Assembly (NCBI GenBank): GCA_030528355.1 | Contig: JAUMZA010000001.1 | Span: 1-64,000 of the forward strand | Reading direction: 5' to 3' | From: Candidatus Saccharimonadota bacterium | GTDB taxonomy: Bacteria; Patescibacteriota; Saccharimonadia; Saccharimonadales; Saccharimonadaceae | DNA length: 64,000 nt | Shown: positions 52,220-59,121 of the stretch, piece after piece | Layout of the letters: each line of letters opens with the position of its first letter | Numbering within the stretch: position 1 is the first letter of the stretch | Made by a program: the position numbers and the translations under genes | Notes under the pieces: generated by a model | Database searches by the model: none | What the model was told of the DNA's origin: nothing | Seen by the model: only the letters and a program-made list of their open reading frames with translations

Positions 52220-52411
52220 TTATTGCGCCGCCTTTAGTTCGCTCACTTCTTTGCGCAGCTGCAACATCTCTGCCTCAAGCTTCATATCACCCTGCTGTGC
52301 GTAATACGTCGCCCCAAATACAACTGCAACTTGCACCACAATCAGTACAGTCACCGCGATTAGCACCTTAAAAACAGCCGATTCTGCGTTGCTTCGTTTT
52401 TGTTTTTCCAT
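52220..52411 (-). CDS. Membrane/coiled-coil small protein
   Basis: 63 aa: basic head MEKQKRSNAESAVFKV, one TM helix (about 15-36), then a short coiled coil (KLEAEMLQLRKEVSELKAAQ). It is homologous in layout to the next gene, apparently a tandem duplicate. SD AAAGGA precedes the ATG. Single-helix proteins of this type often assemble in membrane complexes; function unknown. Confidence 0.7.
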   Translation of the reverse strand: MEKQKRSNAESAVFKVLIAVTVLIVVQVAVVFGATYYAQQGDMKLEAEMLQLRKEVSELKAAQ

Positions 52412-52489
52412 ACTATGTCCTTTTTATATTGATAAATATTAGCTCTAGTGTAGCACATAACACCAAGCAATACACTATCATAAGTATCG

Positions 52490-53455
52490 CTAGGCAATAC
52501 GTATAATTTCGCAAACCTCGCCGCCGGTAACACTCGCCGCCAATAGACCCATATCATAACCACTATACTGCGGATGCTTTACCATAAACAACTCGGCAGC
52601 AAAGCGTATTTGTTGCTGTTTTTTGGCGGTAATTGCCGCAAAGCCATCACCAAAATGGGCGTTTTTACGGGTTTTAACCTCGGTAAAATACAGCGTTCCA
52701 TCTTTGGTGGATACAATATCTATTTCACAGTAGCGTGTCCGCCAATTGCGGGCAATAATTGTGTGGCTGCGCTGTTCAAGTTCACGCACCACCCGGGCTT
52801 CGCCTGCGTCACCAATCTGTTTGGTGGTTTTGGTGGATAGGTGCTGCTGCGCTAAAGTACCGCCGCCATCAATCACCGTGCGACCAAGCTTCTCGGCGTA
52901 CTGCCGCAGCGGTGCAAAGCTCACTCGGTGCTCGGGTATTACGCCGTGCGCATCAATCGCTGCCCGATGCTTGGCAGTACCATACCCCGCATGCGAGCCA
53001 AAGCCGTAGCCATCATACCTATTATCTAATTCTGCCATGTACGCATCACGCTCCACCTTTGCCAGTACACTCGCAGCACTAACGCTCGGCACCAATAAAT
53101 CCGCCTTGGGCATAGTTTTTACATAGGCACCTTTTTTGGTGTGCTGCAAAAAATTAATCGTGCCATCAATAATAATTTCGGTATAGGGCACGGTAATTTG
53201 CTGCACCGCACGGATGGTAGCCAGCTGCAAAGCAGCACTCATGCCAACTTCATCAAGCTCGGCGGCACTTACCCAGCCGGTTGCGTAGGCGACTGCCTTT
53301 TCTTTTATAATCGGCAGCAAAGCTTCACGGCGTTTTTTGGTGAGCTTTTTGCTATCGGTCAATCCTTCAATTTCAGCACCACCCAACACTACCGCACCCA
53401 CCACCAGCGGCCCCGCCCACGGCCCGCGCCCAGCTTCGTCTATACCAAGTATCAT
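52490..53455 (-). CDS. rnhB: RNase HII-YraN fusion
   Basis: The 321-aa protein contains two modules. Residues 1 to about 200 are RNase HII, which removes RNA from RNA/DNA hybrids: MILGIDEAGRGPWAGPLVVG with the catalytic Asp-Glu pair, DSKKLTKKRRE, the Asp of EIIIDGTINF and ADLLVPSVSAASVLAKV. Residues about 215-321 are a YraN/UPF0102 nuclease-fold domain: IGDAGEARVVREL, NWRTRYCEIDIVS, YFTEVKTRKN. The start is ATG 53455, because TATACT preceded by TGC ends six bases upstream. Confidence 0.93.
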   Translation of the reverse strand: MILGIDEAGRGPWAGPLVVGAVVLGGAEIEGLTDSKKLTKKRREALLPIIKEKAVAYATGWVSAAELDEVGMSAALQLATIRAVQQITVPYTEIIIDGTINFLQHTKKGAYVKTMPKADLLVPSVSAASVLAKVERDAYMAELDNRYDGYGFGSHAGYGTAKHRAAIDAHGVIPEHRVSFAPLRQYAEKLGRTVIDGGGTLAQQHLSTKTTKQIGDAGEARVVRELEQRSHTIIARNWRTRYCEIDIVSTKDGTLYFTEVKTRKNAHFGDGFAAITAKKQQQIRFAAELFMVKHPQYSGYDMGLLAASVTGGEVCEIIRIA

Positions 53456-53461
53456 ATGTTT

Positions 53462-53467
53462 AGTATA
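53462..53467 (-). promoter_or_regulatory. rnhB -10 box fused to the rplS terminator
   Basis: TGCTATACT starts directly at the end of the T-tract of the upstream terminator. Confidence 0.75.
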
Positions 53468-53468
53468 G

Positions 53469-53495
53469 CAAAAAGCCCCGTACAAGGACGGGACT
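53469..53495 (-). terminator. Terminator after rplS
   Basis: Minus strand AGTCCCGT and ACGGGGCT (8 bp, one wobble) followed by TTTT; the next promoter begins in the T-tract. Confidence 0.82.
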
Positions 53496-53519
53496 TCTCT
53501 ACATTTTTAGCGATGAGAA

Positions 53520-53951
53520 CTACTTCTCTTCTGCAGCTTCAGCTTTTTCTTCTGCTTTTGGTGCTGGCTTTTCTGGCAAGGTGTTTACTGCTTCGCGATC
53601 AAACTTTACTGCCTTTAGGCGAGCACTCTTACCGCTACGTTCACGCAAGAAGCTCAGGAAGTTGCGGCGAACCTTTGCACGGCGTACGATTTCGATCTTT
53701 TCTACCAATGGACTGTGTAGCAAGAAGCTCTTTTCTACGCCAACACCGCTGGCAATTTTACGTACGGTAATACGGCTGGTGTGGCTTTTTTTGTTATCGG
53801 TGCGGATTACCACGCCTTCAAACACCTGCACACGTTCTTTGTTGCCTTCTTTAATGCGCTGGTGAACACGAACGGTATCACCACTGCGTGCGTCAACTAC
53901 GGCGTGCTTTTTTTGCTGTTCGTTCACTTTTTGAATCAGTGCAAAACTCAT
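53520..53951 (-). CDS. rplS: 50S ribosomal protein bL19
   Basis: Large-subunit protein at the interface with the 30S, 143 aa from ATG 53951 (MSFALIQKVNEQQKK). The core contains SGDTVRVHQRIKEGNKERVQ, FEGVVIR and GVGVEKSFLLHSPLVEKIEI. An acidic/Ala C-terminal tail (KPAPKAEEKAEAAEEK) extends it. SD AAAGGA selects this start over 54005. The leader can fold into a nested stem. Confidence 0.96.
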   Translation of the reverse strand: MSFALIQKVNEQQKKHAVVDARSGDTVRVHQRIKEGNKERVQVFEGVVIRTDNKKSHTSRITVRKIASGVGVEKSFLLHSPLVEKIEIVRRAKVRRNFLSFLRERSGKSARLKAVKFDREAVNTLPEKPAPKAEEKAEAAEEK

Positions 53952-53992
53952 TATATCATTCCTTTTATCGTTACTTGTGCGCCCGTGCAAAC

Positions 53993-54036
53993 GGCGACTG
54001 GCCACGCAGTTGTATCACCTGCGGCTCCACATCGCC
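53993..54036 (-). promoter_or_regulatory. Structured rplS leader
   Basis: In the mRNA, GGCGA/TCGCC, then TGG/CCA, then CGCAG/CTGCG nest into one interrupted stem-loop between the promoter and the SD. Confidence 0.5.
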
Positions 54037-54074
54037 ACACTGTACGCGTTTATATGCAATACAATTTCTTTGCC

Positions 54075-54103
54075 ATTATACCACAGGTGGCCAGTGGTAG
54101 CAA
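54075..54103 (-). promoter_or_regulatory. rplS promoter
   Basis: Minus strand TTGCTA, 17 bases, TATAAT; it diverges from the SecG-like gene's TGCTACAAT at 54112-54117. Confidence 0.8.
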
Positions 54104-54126
54104 GGTGATGCTACAATAGAATTATT

Positions 54127-54318
54127 ATGGAACTTATCCTAGAACTCATCAGACTATCACCTTACATTTTAGGCGCGCTTATCGTTGCCCTGCAGATCAC
54201 CGCTTATCTTGCAAAAGGTTCGCGATCAAAAAAGCTACTACTAGCCAGTATCATTACTACGATCCTCTTCTTTATTAGCCTTGCGGCTAGTGCTCGCCTG
54301 CTTGTGATTGGCGGCTAA
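54127..54318 (+). CDS. Small two-helix membrane protein, SecG-like
   Basis: The 63-aa product has two hydrophobic segments (about 10-30 and 39-60) joined by a basic loop AKGSRSKKL. Size, topology and the early VALQ resemble the SecG subunit of the SecYEG translocon, but the glycine-rich loop typical of SecG is missing, so this is only a suggestion. TACAAT ends nine bases before the ATG. Confidence 0.5.
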   Translation: MELILELIRLSPYILGALIVALQITAYLAKGSRSKKLLLASIITTILFFISLAASARLLVIGG

Positions 54319-54349
54319 GAGCATCTCGGCTACACAGGAAACCTACCAA

Positions 54350-56167
54350 CTATCGATCATCTTGCGGCAGCTGCGAAGCAAACATGGTTACATACTCGCC
54401 ACCACGCGCCACCAACTCCTGGTGCGTGCCACTTTCAGCGATAGCACCATCCTTTAGTACATAAATCATATCGGCTTTTTCAACAGTACTTAGGCGATGA
54501 CTAATGGTAATAATCGTCTTGTCTTTTTCACGGAATAATCGCTGAAAAATTCGCGACTCTGCCAGTGCGTCGACTGCACTAGTTGGCTCATCAAGAACTA
54601 CGATTGGACTGTTGCGATAGAAGTTTCGCGCCAAAGCCAAGCGCTGCCACTGACCACCTGACAGCTCAACACCAGATGTATTTTCATCCTTTTCAACCAT
54701 CCATTTGTCTGGATAAGTTGCACCCTTATCCGGCAACTCAGCAACAAACTTTGCCGCTTCAGCCTTCTTGAGCGCTTCACGAATCCGTCTCGCACTTCGT
54801 CGCGATGACGTATCGCCAAACCAAACATTATCCTCAACTGTTGCAAACGTATAGCGAAGAAATTGTTGATCTAGCACCGCCAACTGCCGATGCCACGAAT
54901 CACTGTCGTACTCTGCAATATTTTTACCATCAATCAAAACACGACCTTTTGTTGGCTGATATAGTCCAGTTAGCACCTTAAGAAGTGTCGTCTTACCGGC
55001 CCCATTTTCGCCTACGAGCGCGATGTGTTGCCCGCGCTTAATAGTTAGTGATACACCACGCAATACATCTTTTTTCGCCTGCGGATAGCGAAACTTGATA
55101 TTATCTAAAACAATCGAATCGGCTAGTGCGGGCATTTTTGGCCGAGAATGGTCTTCTGCTGGCAATGCCATAAACTGTTGATAGTCGGCCAAGTTTGCCA
55201 AATCTTCATCAACGCTATTGATTTGCGTAATCAGCCCCTGAGCACCGTTCATCACTCTTCCGACCATCTGCTGCACAAACAAGAATTGACCAATCGGCTG
55301 ACGATGGCTAATAATCTCCATCGCCACCCACAATAACGCACCAACCTCAGCTACCGCTGCCGCAATATCACCTGAAAGACGCCAAGCAATCATTCGCCGA
55401 TCAAAATCAAGCCGCTCTTTCTGGTCTCGGTCGCGTAACGTTTGACGCAAAGAGAGCAAATGACGCACGACACCATACAGCCGTAGCTCTGCCATATTCA
55501 CCGGCTGCAAAATATGAAATTCAACCCTGGCTAACTTACGTCGAGTGACGACCGTTTGCTGCCAATGCCTAGTCGAAAAGCGCGACACATAGATTTGAAT
55601 GATAATACTTGGCACTACAGCTAAAGTAATCAATACTGCCAGCCAGCCATTCACCACCGCCAGGGCAACGATTGACGCAACCAAAGTTAATACATTAACT
55701 AGCAGCCTGGTGAGTGCAGTAAATACATACGAAAAAAAGCGAGCAAACTGACTTGCGCGATCAAACATATCAGCCGTCGCCTTATTATCGTACTCAGCAA
55801 AAGAAATCGCATGAAGCTGTTCATACATCTGCATCGAAATAGCCGAATTCACCCTATACCCCATAAGATCACTGATATAAGAATGAAGTGTTTGCCAGGC
55901 TGCACTAATCACGCCGAATCCAGCCGTTAGTGCCACATACCACATAACTCGCTGCCCAGCACCAGCATCGCCTACGTAGGCTTCTGCCAGTGCTGTTGTG
56001 GTTAATGCAGCAAAATACGTTGTCAACACCGGCAGTCCTGCTGTTATCGCCGCACCAGCAAGCTGCACCACTGATAAAAATGGTGCTACTTGAAAGGTTG
56101 TCTTTACTATCATCCCTAGCGATTGAGCAATCTGCCAAGGTGTCATTTTCTTACGCGTCTCGTCCAT
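54350..56167 (-). CDS. ABC exporter, fused membrane and ATPase domains
   Basis: The 605-aa half-transporter, expected to work as a dimer, has an N-terminal exporter domain of six TM helices (about 20-330). The ATPase has Walker A LVGENGAGKTTLLKV, Q-loop region AVLDQQFLRYTFATVEDNVW, signature ELSGGQWQRLALARNFYR, Walker B PIVVLDEPTSAVD and switch ISHRLST. Substrate unknown; such exporters carry lipids, peptides or drugs. A -10-like TTTAAT precedes the ATG closely; no SD. Confidence 0.92.
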   Translation of the reverse strand: MDETRKKMTPWQIAQSLGMIVKTTFQVAPFLSVVQLAGAAITAGLPVLTTYFAALTTTALAEAYVGDAGAGQRVMWYVALTAGFGVISAAWQTLHSYISDLMGYRVNSAISMQMYEQLHAISFAEYDNKATADMFDRASQFARFFSYVFTALTRLLVNVLTLVASIVALAVVNGWLAVLITLAVVPSIIIQIYVSRFSTRHWQQTVVTRRKLARVEFHILQPVNMAELRLYGVVRHLLSLRQTLRDRDQKERLDFDRRMIAWRLSGDIAAAVAEVGALLWVAMEIISHRQPIGQFLFVQQMVGRVMNGAQGLITQINSVDEDLANLADYQQFMALPAEDHSRPKMPALADSIVLDNIKFRYPQAKKDVLRGVSLTIKRGQHIALVGENGAGKTTLLKVLTGLYQPTKGRVLIDGKNIAEYDSDSWHRQLAVLDQQFLRYTFATVEDNVWFGDTSSRRSARRIREALKKAEAAKFVAELPDKGATYPDKWMVEKDENTSGVELSGGQWQRLALARNFYRNSPIVVLDEPTSAVDALAESRIFQRLFREKDKTIITISHRLSTVEKADMIYVLKDGAIAESGTHQELVARGGEYVTMFASQLPQDDR

Positions 56168-56291
56168 ATTATTATTTTTCTATTAAACCATAAAACATAC
56201 CTTATGTCTATCTATTTATTTCTGTCTATATCCCTACTTTACGTATGTGACAGGTGATATCTCTTCTAACGTCTAGTGCTATACTAGATAC

Positions 56292-57425
56292 ATGGACTAC
56301 AATCAACTTGCACTCGATTTACACAAGCAATACAAAGGTAAAATTACCACCCGTCTGCGGGATGAGGGCGAACTTACGCGCGAAAAGCTCAGCGCCTACT
56401 ACAGCCCGGGCGTTGGTGCGGTCAGCAAAGCAATTGCCGAAGACCCATCTACCCTACCAGCCTACACCTGGACCAACAATCTGGTAGCGGTCATTAGCGA
56501 TGGTTCGGCGATTTTGGGCCTAGGTGATTTAGGCGCCAAGGCCGCTATGCCGGTGATGGAAGGTAAGGCTCTATTGTTTAAGCACTTTGCCAATGTTGAT
56601 AGTGTACCGATTGTGCTTGATGTACACACGCCAGATGAAATCGTTGCCACCGTTAAGGTGATGGCGGGCAGTTTTGGGGCAATTAATCTAGAAGATATTG
56701 CCGCACCAAAATGTTTTGAGATTGAAGAACGCCTGAAGGCAGAACTCGACATCCCTGTGTTTCACGATGACCAGCACGGCACTGCCATTGTTACCCTCGC
56801 TGGGCTCATTAACGCTGCCAAGGTGGTTGGTAAAAATCTACACGACTGTAAAATTGCCACCGTTGGCGCGGGGGCTGCTGGCACGGCGATTATTAAGCTA
56901 CTGCATTTATATGGTGTACGTTCGCTAGTGGCGGTTGATAGTCGTGGCATTATTGGCGATGCCCGTGATGATCTTAATGCAGAAAAGCAGGCACTGCTGC
57001 CGTATCTTGATACCACCCAGCACGGTTCGCTTGATGATGCGATTGCCGGGGCAGACATCTTTATCGGTGTAAGCAAAGCAGGGCTACTTACCCCAACTAT
57101 GGTGCAGTCAATGGCGCACGACCCAATTATTTTTGCCTTGGCCAACCCTGTGCCAGAAATCATGCCAGAGGAAGCCAAGGCTGCTGGTGCTGCCGTAGTT
57201 GCGACCGGCCGTAGCGATTTTGCCAACCAAGTAAATAACGCACTCGCCTTCCCTGGTATTTTTAGAGGTGCACTAGATAATGGTGTGCAAAAAATCACCG
57301 ATGAACATAAAATAGCCGCTGCCGAAGCCTTGGCTGCACTCATTCCACGCCCAACTGCTGATGAAGTTATTCCATCGCCGTTTGACGAACGTGTAGTGCC
57401 AACAGTTGCTGCAGTTATCAAATAA
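56292..57425 (+). CDS. Malic enzyme
   Basis: Oxidative decarboxylase of malate to pyruvate, 377 aa (the short prokaryotic form without the phosphotransacetylase domain). SAYYSPGVGAVSKAIAED, GDLGAKAAMPVMEGKALLFK (catalytic Lys), metal site NLEDIAAPKCFEIEE and FHDDQHGTAIV, and the NAD(P)-binding TVGAGAAGTAIIKLL are present. Coenzyme preference is not settled. TATACT (TGC-extended) ends six bases before the ATG: leaderless type. Confidence 0.95.
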   Translation: MDYNQLALDLHKQYKGKITTRLRDEGELTREKLSAYYSPGVGAVSKAIAEDPSTLPAYTWTNNLVAVISDGSAILGLGDLGAKAAMPVMEGKALLFKHFANVDSVPIVLDVHTPDEIVATVKVMAGSFGAINLEDIAAPKCFEIEERLKAELDIPVFHDDQHGTAIVTLAGLINAAKVVGKNLHDCKIATVGAGAAGTAIIKLLHLYGVRSLVAVDSRGIIGDARDDLNAEKQALLPYLDTTQHGSLDDAIAGADIFIGVSKAGLLTPTMVQSMAHDPIIFALANPVPEIMPEEAKAAGAAVVATGRSDFANQVNNALAFPGIFRGALDNGVQKITDEHKIAAAEALAALIPRPTADEVIPSPFDERVVPTVAAVIK

Positions 57426-57443
57426 TTATCACCCAAAAAAGAA

Positions 57444-57466
57444 AACCCCCGCACAAAGCGGGGGTT
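57444..57466. terminator. Bidirectional terminator
   Basis: AACCCCCGC and GCGGGGGTT, perfect, loop ACAAA, between the malic enzyme gene and the convergent unknown gene; the T-tract is stronger on the minus strand. Confidence 0.88.
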
Positions 57467-57470
57467 GTTG

Positions 57471-58112
57471 TTAGGAATAGAAACGCTCAAGACGCAACTG
57501 TTGCAAGGCAGTGTGCATCATTTGTACGGTGGTGTGCATAATGGTAAATACCAGCTGCCACGATATACCGACACTGTCATATTCAACCAACGCACGTCGT
57601 GTTGCATCGAGCAAACTTCTTGGATCATCGGTCGCAAACACGATCGACATATGCTCTCGTATCGCTGCATCGTCACAAGCTGCTGCTACTACGCCAACCA
57701 TTTCACAGAAACGTTCATAGTTAGCAACAATCTCTTGCGACATACGCCCGAGTGCATATTCTGCATCACGCAACGCATCTAGTGCTTGATCGGCTGGCAA
57801 AAGCTCAACCCCATCCACCGAACGAGCGATGTCACCCATGTGCAAAATCAAGGAGATTACCTCACGGGCTCCCCAAAAGCTCGGCAGCACAAGCCCTGCA
57901 TGCGCAGAAATATATTCGAGCACCTCGCTGCAAGTTTGCCGCTCGACTGTATAATCAGTTCGGTCGATATCATTTGGGGCGATTGCACTATCAGCCAACC
58001 AAAATCCATCGTGTGCAGCAAATGATAATGCCCGTACTGTTTTCACCGTATCCTTAAAATGCGGCTCCCTACGGCAGGCAACTTGCTCAAGTGCAGTCAT
58101 TTCCCTAAACAT
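57471..58112 (-). CDS. Unknown 213-aa protein, paralogue 1
   Basis: A soluble, helical protein with no recognised domain. It is a paralogue of the next gene: MFREMTALEQVACR against MLKEMASLERFVCG, SEVLEYISAHAGLVLPSFWG against REVLEYISACVDMPLPDFWS, and similar C-termini (WQLVFTIMHTTVQMMHTALQ). I choose ATG 58112 because it aligns with the paralogue's start and has SD GAGAGGAT; ATG 58133 is possible. Leader with hairpin CAGGG/CCCTG (58136-58150). Confidence 0.72.
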   Translation of the reverse strand: MFREMTALEQVACRREPHFKDTVKTVRALSFAAHDGFWLADSAIAPNDIDRTDYTVERQTCSEVLEYISAHAGLVLPSFWGAREVISLILHMGDIARSVDGVELLPADQALDALRDAEYALGRMSQEIVANYERFCEMVGVVAAACDDAAIREHMSIVFATDDPRSLLDATRRALVEYDSVGISWQLVFTIMHTTVQMMHTALQQLRLERFYS

Positions 58113-58184
58113 CGCTAGATCCTCTCTACTCATTCGTCAGGGGACCTCCCTGTACGATACCCTACCACAATTGCAGCAGGACGA

Positions 58185-58226
58185 CTAGCGTAGTTATTAT
58201 TATATACTATTTTTATAAAAACACAA
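58185..58226 (-). promoter_or_regulatory. Promoter and 5'-end box of paralogue 1
   Basis: TTGTGT, 16 bases, TATAAT (58199-58204), spacer TTTTATAAAAATAGTA. The predicted RNA starts with ACGCTAG (58185-58191), complementary over six bases to CTAGCG just before ATG 58112. Confidence 0.7.
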
Positions 58227-58236
58227 TCCCTACAAA

Positions 58237-58265
58237 GGAAAGCCCCCGTCGCAAAACGGGGGTAG
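58237..58265 (-). terminator. Terminator after paralogue 2
   Basis: CCCCCGT and ACGGGGG stem, loop of six bases; CTTTCCTTT follows on the minus strand. Confidence 0.75.
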
Positions 58266-58270
58266 CGGCA

Positions 58271-58966
58271 TTATGCTGTGTACTTGTGTCCAATTGCAGT
58301 ACGCAACAATCCGCAGGTTGTATTAAGAGTATGGAATGCAGTATTCCAGGACAATCCGGCCGCCGAACACCTGAATGTAAGACTCAGACGCCCAAGGCGC
58401 CAATCTACAATCGTATGAAATGGTTCGCCGCATAGTGCGTCAAAGGATCGCTCGATGAGCTCTTCTGCATCATCCTCGAACAAATCCTCTAGCAAGCTAC
58501 ACACCATTACACCCTTCGTGAGTGTCGAAAGCGTCTTGCACGCTTCTCGATAATACTGAAAGTTGTCTTCGATGATAGTCGCCGTTGCGTCAAAAGATCG
58601 TTCAATTTCGAACAGCTCAGCTGAGCGAGGTGCAGCATTTGCCACACGGATGGCGATAGTGCCTAGTGTCTTGAGTAGCTGATGCACAGCCTTCGCCGAC
58701 CAAAAATCTGGTAGCGGCATATCAACACAAGCTGATATGTATTCTAACACCTCCCTATCTGTCGCCTCTAGCAACAACCCGTCATCTGATATGTCAGTAG
58801 TCTGGTTGTCACTATCTGGCGTAATCAGCCCAGGACCTATCCATTTACCCTTAGATACCGCCGACAGCAGTGTATAAAATTGTGCAGTTGTGCCTTCGTA
58901 TAGGGCTCGCTGCTCCACACCCTGTCCGCATACAAAACGCTCAAGAGAAGCCATCTCCTTAAGCAT
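58271..58966 (-). CDS. Unknown 231-aa protein, paralogue 2
   Basis: A soluble, mostly helical, acidic protein with no recognised domain, paralogous to the gene at 57471-58112. Shared blocks are at the N-terminus, around EVLEYISA, and at the C-terminus (WNTAFHTLNTTCGLLRTAIG). A central insert DDGLLLEATD and the acidic stretch LFEDDAEELIE differ. SD AAGGGAG, with CTGGCG directly before the ATG. It has its own promoter and terminator, so the pair is separately transcribed. Confidence 0.72.
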   Translation of the reverse strand: MLKEMASLERFVCGQGVEQRALYEGTTAQFYTLLSAVSKGKWIGPGLITPDSDNQTTDISDDGLLLEATDREVLEYISACVDMPLPDFWSAKAVHQLLKTLGTIAIRVANAAPRSAELFEIERSFDATATIIEDNFQYYREACKTLSTLTKGVMVCSLLEDLFEDDAEELIERSFDALCGEPFHTIVDWRLGRLSLTFRCSAAGLSWNTAFHTLNTTCGLLRTAIGHKYTA

Positions 58967-59047
58967 CGCCAGCTCCCTTCTCTTCTACTGATAGAGACGC
59001 TCTCTATACAGTTGCTGTCAGTACAGCCAAAGCCGCCATGACATGGT

Positions 59048-59090
59048 CTAGCGTGATCATTATTATACACTATTTTTTACAAAAAAGCAA
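59048..59090 (-). promoter_or_regulatory. Promoter and 5'-end box of paralogue 2
   Basis: TTGCTT, 17 bases, TATAAT (59062-59067), spacer TTTTGTAAAAAATAGTG. The RNA is expected to begin near ACGCTAG (59048-59054), which can pair with CTGGCG before the ATG with one wobble. Further down the leader is hairpin ATAGAGA/TCTCTAT. Confidence 0.7.
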
Positions 59091-59121
59091 TATCATCCTT
59101 TGGGATGGGTAATGTACTCCA

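Noticed and set aside
54127-54318. Firm assignment as secG
   Set aside because: Topology fits, but the conserved Gly-rich loop of SecG is missing, so only 'SecG-like' is supported.
56762-57490. 242-codon minus-strand frame opposite the malic enzyme
   Set aside because: Ser/Ala-rich shadow of a conserved gene that also crosses the bidirectional terminator.
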